Assembly (NCBI GenBank): GCA_963743595.1 | Contig: CAVURW010000082.1 | Span: forward strand, 1 to 50,715 | DNA: 50,715 nt | Direction: 5' to 3' | Source of the DNA: CAVURW01 sp963743595 | GTDB taxonomy: Bacteria > Verrucomicrobiota > Verrucomicrobiia > Methylacidiphilales > UBA1321 | Shown: piece by piece, positions 1-8,328 of the stretch | How positions within the stretch are numbered: position 1 is the stretch's first letter | Layout of the letters: each line of letters opens with the position of its first letter | Program-made: the position numbers and the translations under genes | Notes under the pieces: generated by a model | What the model saw: only the letters and a program-made list of their open reading frames with translations | What the model was told of the DNA's origin: nothing | Databases searched by the model: none

Positions 1-105
1 TTAGCAATTCATTTTCACCTTTCAAACGGCAATGAATCCTATCTGAAAAGTCTTGGTAATCGCTCCTTCGTCTATCCCTTCATTCTCTGTATATTTCACG
101 GATTT

Positions 106-2442
106 ATGAGATCGATCGCTGCTCCTGTGTTGATTGGGTTACTCGGTTGCTCGGTTTTCTTGAATGCCGCCCCACCCACCGTATGGACGAGTCACGGGCC
201 CGGTGGCGGAGGTGCGCTCTACTCACCCGCGATCAATCCCAATAATACGCGCGATATCTTTGTCGGCTGCGATATGTCGCCTCTCTTTCACTCCACCGAT
301 TTTGGTTTCACTTGGCGTACGGTCGATTTTCGTCAGTTGACCGGCAGTCCCTTTTCGCAAGTACAATTCACCACCGGCTCAAGCATAATATGGTGCATCA
401 ATGCGGAGGCGATCTCGGGGAACTCGATACCCTCCACCAGTACCGATGATGGCCAAACCTGGATGCCCAATCCCGGTTGGGCTGCCGGAAGCAACGCCGG
501 CCAGCTCTTCGTCGATTCCGAAAACGGGACTGTGGCGGTTTGCACGGCGGACAACATGCGTCTTATGGTGACAACCAACAGAGGCGTTACGTGGACTCAA
601 AAATACACGACGAGCCATCCGAATGGATTGGTGTTGGGTGGAATGTTCTGTGATGGCAATACGATCTTTTTGGGAACAAGCGATGGATTGTTGGTTTCTA
701 CCAATGGCGGTTCCAGTTTCGCACTTGGGTCCTACACAGGAATTCCTTCTTCGAGTGCGATCGTGAGCCTGGCTGGGGCAAAAGATACGAGCACGGGGCA
801 AGTTCGATTGATGGCGGTGACGGTTTCCGCCTCAAACATTTCTGCGGGGATGACCGGTGATAATTTCGGTCACTACACGGGCATCTACGTATCGAATGTG
901 GGGTCACCGGTAACGAGCGGTTCATGGACTTTAGCGACCTCGGGAATAGCGACCGGGCAGATGCCGTTCTTTGTTGGGATGGCTGCGAATGATATCAACA
1001 CGGCCTATCTCGGCGGCGGGGCGACATCGCCGGAAGAATCGCCCTGCGTCTACAAAACGACCAATGGCGGGGGCAGTTGGGCACCCGTGTTCCATTTCGA
1101 AAAGAACGCGAATATCCAGACCGGCTGGGCGGGCGACGGTTTCTCACGGTTTCACTGGTCGTGGCCGGGATGCTGCCTGGGAATGACCGTGTGCTCTTCA
1201 GATTCGGCTCGAGTGCTGATCTCAGACTTGGGTTGCATTCACGGCACGACCGATGGTGGAAACAGCTGGAAGGCCTTGTACACCTCGCCATCCACCATGC
1301 ATTCAGCGGGTTCGCCCGTACCTGTGGATGACACCTACGTGGGCAATGGCTTGGAGCCGACCAGCGCTTGGTATCTCTGTTGGTTCGATTCCAAGACGAT
1401 GTTCGGGTGTTACACCGACATCCTCGGAACTCGAACGAGGGATGCCGGACAGCACTGGGATTGGCCCTCCGGTGGCCGCGCTAACTTCAGCAACACCACT
1501 TACCGCGTGGTCTACGATTCCGGGTCAGGCAACGCCTACTTGGCCAACTCTAGCATACACGATTTGTACCGGAGTACGCACTTGACCAATCGCAGCATCG
1601 ATAGCGGCACAGGCTCCGTTTTGGTTTCTGCCGACAAAGGTGCGAGCTGGAGTGTCCTCTACAACGCGGGGCATCCCGTTGTTTGGGTGGAACTCGACCC
1701 CAATCACTCAAATATTCTCTACGCGAGCGTGGTCAATAGCAGCAGCGGCGGCATTTATAAACTGACCCTCAATGTGAACTCGGCTCCGCCCACCCTATTC
1801 TCCGCTGAAAAGCTGACCGCACCTCCCGGAACGGAGGGCCATCCCCTGTGCATTCACGTTCTGAGCGACGGTACCTTGGTGTGCTCCTTTTCGGGACATC
1901 GTACAGCCACATTCACCCCAAGTTCCGGCATCTTTAAAAGTACCAATGGAGGGGCGTCTTGGACCGATGTCAGCGATCCTTCCATGAAATATTGGACCCA
2001 GGATGTCGTGATCGATCCGACCGATTCGACTCAAAACACCTGGTACGCGTGCAGTTTTTTTGCTTACGGCGTATCGAATGGAACCACCCGGCTCAATGGC
2101 CTCTACCGAACCACCAACCGTGGCCAAACCTGGACCGAGCTCGCCGGCGATTCCATCGCTCCCAGCGGCGCGCTGAACGTGACCTCCTGTTCAGTCGATC
2201 CCAATAACCCGACACACCTCTACTTTGGCACGGAATACGACGGCCTGTTCTACACCGAGAACCTCCGCGCCGCCACCCCCACTTTCACTCAAGTCGCGGG
2301 CTATCCTTTTCGAAATATAACCCGAATCATGTTCGACCCATACGTAAACGGGGAGGTCTGGATCGGGAGCTTCGGGAACGGACTCTATTCAGCCAACCCT
2401 GCGGTGCCGTCGAGCCACTCGCCAACTCCGTCGTCGCCGTAA
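106..2442 (+). CDS. Exported Asp-box (BNR/VPS10-type) beta-propeller protein, GH74/sialidase-like
   Basis: The 778-residue product has an N-terminal signal peptide (about residues 1-21, ending near LNAA). At least ten Asp-box motifs of the form S/T-x-D/N-x-G-x-x-W are spread along the chain, for example STDFGFTW, STDDGQTW, TTNRGVTW, TTDGGNSW, SADKGASW, STNGGASW and TTNRGQTW. Asp-boxes sit on the turns of beta-propeller blades in sialidases, GH74 xyloglucanases and sortilin-like proteins, and the length fits the two-propeller GH74 layout. The C-terminus is a short Ser/Pro tail with no membrane anchor. A glycoside hydrolase acting on plant or microbial polysaccharide is possible, but I cannot identify catalytic acids with certainty, so a non-enzymatic propeller remains open. 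The gene stands alone, 84 bp ahead of fumC. Confidence 0.75.
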   Translation: MRSIAAPVLIGLLGCSVFLNAAPPTVWTSHGPGGGGALYSPAINPNNTRDIFVGCDMSPLFHSTDFGFTWRTVDFRQLTGSPFSQVQFTTGSSIIWCINAEAISGNSIPSTSTDDGQTWMPNPGWAAGSNAGQLFVDSENGTVAVCTADNMRLMVTTNRGVTWTQKYTTSHPNGLVLGGMFCDGNTIFLGTSDGLLVSTNGGSSFALGSYTGIPSSSAIVSLAGAKDTSTGQVRLMAVTVSASNISAGMTGDNFGHYTGIYVSNVGSPVTSGSWTLATSGIATGQMPFFVGMAANDINTAYLGGGATSPEESPCVYKTTNGGGSWAPVFHFEKNANIQTGWAGDGFSRFHWSWPGCCLGMTVCSSDSARVLISDLGCIHGTTDGGNSWKALYTSPSTMHSAGSPVPVDDTYVGNGLEPTSAWYLCWFDSKTMFGCYTDILGTRTRDAGQHWDWPSGGRANFSNTTYRVVYDSGSGNAYLANSSIHDLYRSTHLTNRSIDSGTGSVLVSADKGASWSVLYNAGHPVVWVELDPNHSNILYASVVNSSSGGIYKLTLNVNSAPPTLFSAEKLTAPPGTEGHPLCIHVLSDGTLVCSFSGHRTATFTPSSGIFKSTNGGASWTDVSDPSMKYWTQDVVIDPTDSTQNTWYACSFFAYGVSNGTTRLNGLYRTTNRGQTWTELAGDSIAPSGALNVTSCSVDPNNPTHLYFGTEYDGLFYTENLRAATPTFTQVAGYPFRNITRIMFDPYVNGEVWIGSFGNGLYSANPAVPSSHSPTPSSP

Positions 2443-2526
2443 CGACAGAAGAAGCGAAGGAGCGAGAGCATATTCAAAAATGACGGAGAAGCTTGATTTT
2501 TTCCGTGAGCAATTCAGTTTTACAGG

Positions 2527-3951
2527 ATGAGTCATTCCGTTTCTATTCCCGCTGGTGCCAATCCTGACCATTACCGCATGGAGTCCGATAGCATGGGCCA
2601 AATGCCCGTGCCGAAAGATCGCTACTACGGCGCGCAGACCGCGCGTTCGCTGATTCATTTCGATATTGGTGCAGATCGCATGCCGCTGGAGGTGGTCCAC
2701 GCGTTTGGGACGCTGAAGAAAGCATGCGCGCTGACGAATCAAGATCTGGGCAAGCTCTCAGCCGAAAAAGCAGCGCTGATTGCTGCGGCGGCTGATGAAG
2801 TTTCCGCAGGTAAATTGGACGATCATTTCCCGCTCCGCGTTTGGCAGACCGGGAGCGGTACGCAATCGAACATGAACGTGAACGAGGTGATTTCCAATCG
2901 CGCGATTGAAATGGCCGGTGGTGTGATGGGCTCGAAGAAGCCGATTCATCCGAACGACGACGTGAACATGTCGCAAAGCTCGAACGATACGTTTCCCGGT
3001 GCGATGTCGATTGCCGCCCGGCTCGTGACGGACAGGAATCTCCTGCCTGCGGTCAAGAATTTGCGCGATGCGCTGGAGGCTAAAGCGAAGGAATTTGCGT
3101 CGATCGTGAAGATCGGGCGCACACATTTGATGGATGCAACGCCGCTGACGCTCGGCCAGGAATTTTCCGGCTATGTGGCGATGCTTGATGCCGATATTCG
3201 CCGGATCGAAAGCGTCCTGCCGGATCTCGCGGAACTCGCCCTCGGCGGCAGCGCCGTCGGAACGGGGCTGAACACGCACCCGGAATTTGCGACGCGCGTG
3301 GCGGCAAAGATCGCTGAATTAACAGGCGCACCTTTTGTCTCCGCGCCGAACAAATTTGCGGCACTCTCCGCGCACGATGCCGTGGTGATGGCAAGCGGCG
3401 CGTTGAAGACGCTGGCCGCCTCACTAATGAAGATCGCGAATGACGTGCGCTGGCTCGGCAGCGGTCCCCGTTGCGGCCTCGGCGAGCTGACGTTGCCGGA
3501 GAATGAGCCCGGTTCCTCCATCATGCCCGGGAAAGTGAATCCGACCCAGTGCGAAGCGATGACGATGGTGGCCGTGCAGGTGATGGGCAACGACGCGGCA
3601 ATCGGCTTTGCGGGATCACAGGGCAATTTTGAGCTGAATGTCTTTAAACCGGTGATGATTTATAATTACCTGCACTCGGTGCGGTTGCTGACCGATTCGT
3701 GCCGGTCGTTTGTCGATCATTGCGTGGTCGGCATCATTCCGAACAAGGAGCGGATCGCGAAATTCCTGAACGATTCCTTGATGTTGGTGACGGCGCTCAG
3801 CCCGAAGATTGGCTACGATAAAGCCGCGAAGATCGCGCACGACGCGCACGTGAATCATTCCACGCTTCGGGAAACGGCGATCCAGCTCGGCTACCTCACC
3901 GGCGAAGAATTCGACGCGGTGGTGAAGCCGGAAGAGATGACGCATCCTTAG
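2527..3951 (+). CDS. fumC: Fumarate hydratase, class II (fumarase C)
   Basis: This iron-independent fumarase interconverts fumarate and malate in the TCA cycle as a cytosolic homotetramer. The 474-residue protein shows the family hallmarks in order: the TGSGTQSNMN active-site segment (about residue 110), a SSNDTFPGAM stretch, GRTHLMDATPLTLGQE (about residue 197), and the fumarase/aspartase signature GSSIMPGKVNPTQ (about residue 330) on the catalytic loop. The length matches the family. ATG 2527 has an AGG directly next to it; a second ATG at 2578 would give an N-terminus (MESDSMG) closer to E. coli FumC, so the first 17 residues are uncertain. The gene is convergent with the His/Ala-rich gene, with a hairpin between them. 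Confidence 0.95.
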   Translation: MSHSVSIPAGANPDHYRMESDSMGQMPVPKDRYYGAQTARSLIHFDIGADRMPLEVVHAFGTLKKACALTNQDLGKLSAEKAALIAAAADEVSAGKLDDHFPLRVWQTGSGTQSNMNVNEVISNRAIEMAGGVMGSKKPIHPNDDVNMSQSSNDTFPGAMSIAARLVTDRNLLPAVKNLRDALEAKAKEFASIVKIGRTHLMDATPLTLGQEFSGYVAMLDADIRRIESVLPDLAELALGGSAVGTGLNTHPEFATRVAAKIAELTGAPFVSAPNKFAALSAHDAVVMASGALKTLAASLMKIANDVRWLGSGPRCGLGELTLPENEPGSSIMPGKVNPTQCEAMTMVAVQVMGNDAAIGFAGSQGNFELNVFKPVMIYNYLHSVRLLTDSCRSFVDHCVVGIIPNKERIAKFLNDSLMLVTALSPKIGYDKAAKIAHDAHVNHSTLRETAIQLGYLTGEEFDAVVKPEEMTHP

Positions 3952-3987
3952 GCTGAATCGACGACTGTCGTCATGGGTGCTCGGACC

Positions 3988-4008
3988 ATAGCCCCCTAAA
4001 GGGGCTAT
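3988..4008. terminator. Hairpin between convergent genes
   Basis: A perfect 8-bp stem, ATAGCCCC and GGGGCTAT, encloses the 5-base loop CTAAA. It lies between the end of fumC and the end of the minus-strand His/Ala-rich gene. There is no clear T-tract on either side, so it may be a bidirectional terminator or an RNA-stabilising end rather than a classic intrinsic terminator. Its GCCCC...GGGGC core resembles the hairpin arms of the structured element at 6447-6553. Confidence 0.5.
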
Positions 4009-4020
4009 TCTGAACACGCT

Positions 4021-5382
4021 TTAGTGACCCATGCCAGCTGTTTGCTCATGTGTTTCCGCATGTGCAGGCATTTGGTGGTGAGCTGTTGCATCGACCTTCT
4101 GAGTCGTCTCGCTCTTGTTCACCTGACCCGACACATCGACTGACTTTTGAGCCTTGGCAGCATCTGCGCCATTCCAGCCGTGTTGCCAGCCATCAATAAA
4201 GCCCTGGACGCCTTGTGAAACGGCTGCTCCGGCACGGTGCGCGGTATCTGCGGCTGCGTGAGCCGCTTGGCTTGCCGTATCGGCGACCGCATGTGCAGCA
4301 TCCGAAGCGGCGTGACCAACCGCTTGTCCTGCTTGAGCGACACCATGTACAGCAGCTTCACCCGCGTGCTCAACAGCTTGCCCAGCCTGAACAGCGGCGT
4401 GACCGACCGCTTGTCCCGCCTGAACGACACCGTGTACAGCAGCTTCACCTGCGTGTTGAACGGCATGCCCGGCTTGAACCGCACCGTGAGCCACCGCGTG
4501 ACCGGCCTGCACAGCCCCGTTCTGGACGTGTGCGGCAGCCGCACCGACAGCTTCAGCACCTTGTTCAACGCCATGAGCAACTGCGTGGGCTGCGTCAGCG
4601 GCTCCGTGTGCAACCGCGTGACCAGCATCCGAGATCGCTTGACCTGCAACATGCCCGCCATGCTCGATTGCATGACCCACTACGTCGCCTGCATGCGCAA
4701 CAGCCTGGCCCGCCACATCCGCTCCGTGCTCCACACCATGAACGGCGGCACGACCGGTGTCAACAGCCGCTTGACCAGCAGCTTCGGCTCCATGAGCAAC
4801 CGCAGTTCCGACAACAACTGCTGCGTGACCAACAGCCCTAAGTCCATCCAGCTCCGCCTGACCGACAGCCTCTGCACCATGTAAAGCGCCCTGGCCTACA
4901 ACTACAGCAGCGTGCTCCACGCCATGCGCAGCAGCTTCGGCTCCGTGTTGAACAGCATGACCAGCACCGGAAGCACCTTGAGCGACCGCATGACCTGCAT
5001 CCGTAGCGGCATGACCGACAGCTTCACCTGCTTGCTCCACACCGTGAACGGCGGCTTCAGCTCCGTGTGCGACCGCATGACCTGCATCTGTAGCGGCGTG
5101 ACCGACAGCTTCACCAGCTTGCTCCACACCGTGAACGGCAGCTTCAGCTCCGTGTTCAACAGCTTGGCCAGCTTCACTGGCGGCGTGACCAACGGCTTCA
5201 GCGGCATGAACGCCTAATTTAACGGCTCCGGCTGCTGCATCGACACCTGCGTCGAAAACTCGTCCGGGATGGGTGATGACATCGACGACCGCGTTAGCTG
5301 CGGCGTGAACATTTTGTTTAACGGAATCAGCGGCGTGATCAATTGCTGCATCCGCGGGGTCTTTGGTTTGTGGGTCTGCCAT
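4021..5382 (-). CDS. His/Ala-rich 11-residue-repeat protein (LEA/apolipoprotein-like helix)
   Basis: The 453-residue product is built almost entirely from Ala, Gly, His, Val, Gln and Glu. From about residue 60 to 390 it consists of imperfect 11-residue units such as VQAGQAVGHAA, with occasional 7-residue units such as EAAVHGV. Such hendecad/heptad mixtures form long amphipathic helices, as in group 3 LEA proteins and apolipoproteins. I count about 49 histidines (near 11 percent), which is unusual and could bind metal. The C-terminal 60 residues are non-repetitive, polar and carry two Trp (GWQHGWNG). There is no signal peptide or membrane segment. The start at 5382 gives a charged lead-in (MADPQTKDPADAA) without a strong Shine-Dalgarno. 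Desiccation or stress protection, or surface or polymer coating, are guesses. Long open frames on the opposite strand here are by-products of the repeat. Confidence 0.75.
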   Translation of the reverse strand: MADPQTKDPADAAIDHAADSVKQNVHAAANAVVDVITHPGRVFDAGVDAAAGAVKLGVHAAEAVGHAASEAGQAVEHGAEAAVHGVEQAGEAVGHAATDAGHAVAHGAEAAVHGVEQAGEAVGHAATDAGHAVAQGASGAGHAVQHGAEAAAHGVEHAAVVVGQGALHGAEAVGQAELDGLRAVGHAAVVVGTAVAHGAEAAGQAAVDTGRAAVHGVEHGADVAGQAVAHAGDVVGHAIEHGGHVAGQAISDAGHAVAHGAADAAHAVAHGVEQGAEAVGAAAAHVQNGAVQAGHAVAHGAVQAGHAVQHAGEAAVHGVVQAGQAVGHAAVQAGQAVEHAGEAAVHGVAQAGQAVGHAASDAAHAVADTASQAAHAAADTAHRAGAAVSQGVQGFIDGWQHGWNGADAAKAQKSVDVSGQVNKSETTQKVDATAHHQMPAHAETHEQTAGMGH

Positions 5383-5435
5383 ATACTTCGTTTTTTTTGG
5401 GGTATTGTTTTGGGTATGAGTTTAAAGAAACGGGA

Positions 5436-6266
5436 TTAAATAGTTTGGACGATGATCTGGCCTGCCCATGAGCCCATTTCGAGCGAGCGGACCCAGCGCG
5501 AGACACGACCAATCGCTGCCTCGTATTCGGTTTGACGGAAGCCAATTGGCAGGCCTACCAGCGGAGCCATGAGTTCCATCCATTCGCTGAGCGATTCCAT
5601 ATCGTTATCGAGCGACCAATCGGCGTACTTGTTCACCAGCATCTGATCGGCCCGAACGAACGCATTATTTCGATCTGGCATGGGCACATTTATCGGCTCT
5701 CCGATCAGGGTCAGCATGAGCGCATTGGGCGCTTCTTGAGGGTAAATCGTTAGAGCGGCTTCCCAAACATCGAACGCATTTTTGATCAACCGGGCATCGC
5801 CAAAAAGCGAGGTCTTCAGTGATGCAGCGAGCATTTGGTTCATCAGCCCTGGCTTACTGATTTCCGTCGTGACCATTTCTTCCACTTCAGGTAGCACGTG
5901 ATCCCAGCCTACATCATCCAGCGAGTACTCGGGCAAAGTAATCTGGTCTTCCGGCTCGTAGCTATTATGCCGATCGATCTCCCGCTGCCAGTGCCGAGCT
6001 CGTGAATAGAGGTAATCGCGCCAGTCCACACGCGCTTCCGGCATGGAAATGTAGTAAGAATAATCCTTTAGCGCTTGAGCCAGAGATGCCAGCAACTTAA
6101 ATCGCGGTGCGTACTGGGCGATCAGCCGGGCATTCTGTTCCCAAAGCGCCTTGAATTCCTCGATTTGATTACCGGAATATGAGGCATTTTGATTAAAAAG
6201 CGCCTCGGACCGGGTGAGGGATTGTCTCAACGACTCTTCTACTGGATCTGGATCGACGGTGTACAT
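5436..6266 (-). CDS. Hypothetical protein (276 aa, soluble, helical)
   Basis: I do not recognise this family. The product is acidic and Trp/Tyr-rich, with no signal peptide or membrane segment; the visible features are a helical N-terminal third (residues 5-65) and a Pro/Glu-rich middle (PEYSLDDVGWDHVLPEVEE). The open frame extends to a TTG at 6302, but the ATG at 6266 has a GGAG about 12 bases upstream and begins MYTVDPDPVEES, so I prefer it. It lies 53 bp upstream of the His/Ala-rich repeat gene on the same strand and may be co-transcribed with it. Confidence 0.65.
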   Translation of the reverse strand: MYTVDPDPVEESLRQSLTRSEALFNQNASYSGNQIEEFKALWEQNARLIAQYAPRFKLLASLAQALKDYSYYISMPEARVDWRDYLYSRARHWQREIDRHNSYEPEDQITLPEYSLDDVGWDHVLPEVEEMVTTEISKPGLMNQMLAASLKTSLFGDARLIKNAFDVWEAALTIYPQEAPNALMLTLIGEPINVPMPDRNNAFVRADQMLVNKYADWSLDNDMESLSEWMELMAPLVGLPIGFRQTEYEAAIGRVSRWVRSLEMGSWAGQIIVQTI

Positions 6267-6302
6267 GCGTGCGAGTTTCTCCAAAGATCCTATACAACGC
6301 AA

Positions 6303-6610
6303 CCTTCTTTACAAGCAGATTCGCGCGCTTTTTCATTCTGCTTCTAGATGCGTGTTTTAGAGCTTTTCAGTGATCTTGTCGCATAAATCTCGGAAATGCG
6401 GGATTAGCCCACTATCGGGAAAGAGTTGGCAGGATGCGATGCCTTTGGCCCCGAACGGGGCCGTAATAATTAAGCCCTGGGTAAGCGAAGGGCAAAGCCC
6501 TCGCGCAACCCTGGGAACGCTGGGAGGAGACAGCCCTGTAGGGGCGTAATAATCTCAACCGCATCCGCAACGCTCGTCAAAAGGCACCCTTTATTGCGAC
6601 CTTACAGACC
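6303..6610. other. 308-bp intergenic region holding a structured repeat
   Basis: There is no convincing coding frame here. The left part (6303-6440) shows nothing notable. The centre (6447-6553) is a multi-hairpin element described separately. The right part (6554-6610) leads into the end of the minus-strand peptidase-like gene. Confidence 0.6.
6447..6553. repeat. REP/REPIN-like structured intergenic element (three hairpins, GTAATAAT direct repeats)
   Basis: Hairpin 1 is GGCCCC-GAAC-GGGGCC (6447-6462). It is followed by GTAATAAT (6463-6470). Hairpin 2 spans 6475-6515: an outer arm CCCTGGGT/ACCCTGGG pairs with a single central T-T mismatch around an inner stem GCG-a-AGGGC/GCCCT-CGC with loop AAA. 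Hairpin 3 is GCCC-TGTAG-GGGC (6533-6545), again followed by GTAATAAT (6546-6553). The repeated hairpin-plus-GTAATAAT module at both ends resembles dispersed intergenic palindromic elements seen in Verrucomicrobia and Planctomycetes. That comparison is from memory. Only one copy is present in this window. Confidence 0.55.
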
Positions 6611-7954
6611 TCAAAGATTCTTCTCAAAGTTCAAGAGATTATCGCGTAGGGGATCGGGCTTGTCGGAGTTCGTTTTGTCGGCTTCTTGAACCGATTGAAA
6701 ATACTTCTGGAATTGCGGGCGGCCATAGCTGTGGGTGACTTCGAACCAGTTTAAATAGTCGGTTAAACGCTGATGCTCCGCCACTTGCTCGTCGGCCAGG
6801 CCGCGCGCCTTGGTCAAGATCTCGGTCATCGTATCGGGCTTGGCGTTCTGCAGCCAGGCAAAGACCGCTTGCCGGTAGGCGGAGACGGCTTCCTGCCAAG
6901 AGGGATGGGCGCGCGCCTGCAATCCAGTGAGTTGCGTGTATTCGTCCTGCATTTCCTGGGTCAGCTCCGGCGTGTGGGTCAGCTCGGGCGACGCCAAGTC
7001 ATCCAGCAAAAAGGTGCGCGGTTTGCGCTGGTCCTTTTTCGCGAGGAGGATCTTTTGCGCACGCAATTTTTGGAGTGTACTGGTCCACGAATAGGTCACG
7101 GGCTCAGAATCCGCCTCCGCCTTCATGAGCTCACGCTCCCAGGCAAGTTCTGACGGTAAAAATTCAAACGCCTGCGGGTTACCGTGAGCCAGCGCCTGCA
7201 GCCATTGGCGAAAACCGACTTGTCGATCCTGGGAATCGGTTAGCGTCTTCACGATGTAGTAGCAAAAGGCGCGCTGCCATCCTCCGAGCAAAGTTGCATC
7301 GCTGAGCGGATTCCAACCGGCAATTTCTTGCAGTTTGGGGGCGCGATTGCTTCGGAATGCGCGCGCGACGATTGCTTCCCGCTGATGTTGATCGTCCTCG
7401 TTGAGCTCTTCCCGCAAACCTTCCACCGCCCAATTTGGGACCACGTCCAGCTTGGTATTGCCATCGAACTTGGTCTGATCTTTGAACGTGGCTTCCCACA
7501 AAAGCGCGAGGACAAAGCGCCGCTGCACCTGTTCGCGCAGTAAGGGATCGGTTACCGGTAGCCACGAATCGATTACCAAGGTCGGGCCGGAGGTGGAGAC
7601 CGTGAGCGTCGGTGTTTTGACGCGCTCAAAATCGGGATCTTGCGTCGTAATGATGTGGAGGTGGACCGGAAACCGCCAATCGTTGCCAAGGCCAAGCAGT
7701 GGTGCGAGCTGCGACCGGGCATCGTACGCGATATCGAGCACGACTTGATTCACCCGCGGATCGGTGCTGGCGCAGGTGATTTGTGGATAGAAATTCGAGC
7801 TGGTGGTGCAAACGGAAGGAGGAACCAACACCGCTGGATCCATGTTGCGATAAACCTCCGGAACAGCTGGATCGACGGCCTGTGCATGCAGAGGTCCGGC
7901 CGGGAGCAGAATCGCTACCAGCAAACCGGCACAGAATGTCGGCACGCCTTTCAT
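6611..7954 (-). CDS. Exported peptidase_MA-like protein lacking the HExxH motif
   Basis: The 447-residue product has a signal peptide (MKGVPTFCAGLLVAILLPAG..., cleavage near LHAQA). The middle resembles the peptidase-MA-like fold: a hydrophobic helix where the zinc motif should be (LALLWEATF) is followed by VPNWAVEGLREEL, which matches the family's W-x-x-E-G-L-A segment that supplies the third zinc ligand. The expected HExxH is absent, so it is probably a non-catalytic relative. The C-terminal third (residues 280-447) is charged and helical. Its ATG shares one base with the fmdB-like stop (TAATG), indicating translational coupling. It is the last gene of the S1/P1 nuclease-FmdB operon. Confidence 0.6.
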   Translation of the reverse strand: MKGVPTFCAGLLVAILLPAGPLHAQAVDPAVPEVYRNMDPAVLVPPSVCTTSSNFYPQITCASTDPRVNQVVLDIAYDARSQLAPLLGLGNDWRFPVHLHIITTQDPDFERVKTPTLTVSTSGPTLVIDSWLPVTDPLLREQVQRRFVLALLWEATFKDQTKFDGNTKLDVVPNWAVEGLREELNEDDQHQREAIVARAFRSNRAPKLQEIAGWNPLSDATLLGGWQRAFCYYIVKTLTDSQDRQVGFRQWLQALAHGNPQAFEFLPSELAWERELMKAEADSEPVTYSWTSTLQKLRAQKILLAKKDQRKPRTFLLDDLASPELTHTPELTQEMQDEYTQLTGLQARAHPSWQEAVSAYRQAVFAWLQNAKPDTMTEILTKARGLADEQVAEHQRLTDYLNWFEVTHSYGRPQFQKYFQSVQEADKTNSDKPDPLRDNLLNFEKNL

Positions 7955-8286
7955 TAATCGGCCTTTTTTGTCTCGGTTTTTGCCGGTGCAGGAGCGGGAG
8001 TGGAAGCTGCTGGAGCTGCGACTGGCTTTGAGTCACCACCGCCCCCACCGGACTCGCTCTTGGCTTTGGATTTGTAACCTTCACTGCGGTAATCCGTGAT
8101 GTAGAAGCCGCCGCCCTTAAAAATAAAACCGGCACCCGCGCCGATCTTGCGTTTGATATCGCCCTTGCCCCACGGTTTCATTTTGCAATGGGCTTCCGGG
8201 CAGGTTGCCAGAGCGGCATCCTTCATCGATTGGAACATTTCGAATCCTTGATTGCAAAGCTGACATTCGTACTCGTAAGTAGGCAT
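7954..8286 (-). CDS. FmdB-family zinc-ribbon regulatory protein
   Basis: The start MPTYEYECQLC is diagnostic of the FmdB/CxxC_CXXC_SSSS family. A C-x2-C pair (CQLC) and a second pair C-x4-C (CPEAHC) form a small zinc ribbon within residues 8-37. A Gly/Lys segment with GFIFKGGGFYITDYR follows, as in many bacterial FmdB proteins. The C-terminal 40 residues are a low-complexity Ala/Pro/Lys tail. The molecular role of the family is poorly defined; regulation has been proposed. It starts 42 bp after the nuclease gene and overlaps the peptidase-like gene by one base. Confidence 0.88.
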   Translation of the reverse strand: MPTYEYECQLCNQGFEMFQSMKDAALATCPEAHCKMKPWGKGDIKRKIGAGAGFIFKGGGFYITDYRSEGYKSKAKSESGGGGGDSKPVAAPAASTPAPAPAKTETKKAD

Positions 8287-8328
8287 AGTCCAGCACTATA
8301 CACAAAATCTGCCGAACGCCAAAGACCG

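Noticed and set aside
4215..5217. Several plus-strand open frames (Arg/His/Leu-rich and Ser/Cys/Met-rich) opposite the His/Ala-rich gene
   Set aside because: Repetitive, compositionally biased sequence leaves all frames open. The minus-strand frame is the longest, spans the whole region and has non-repetitive ends.
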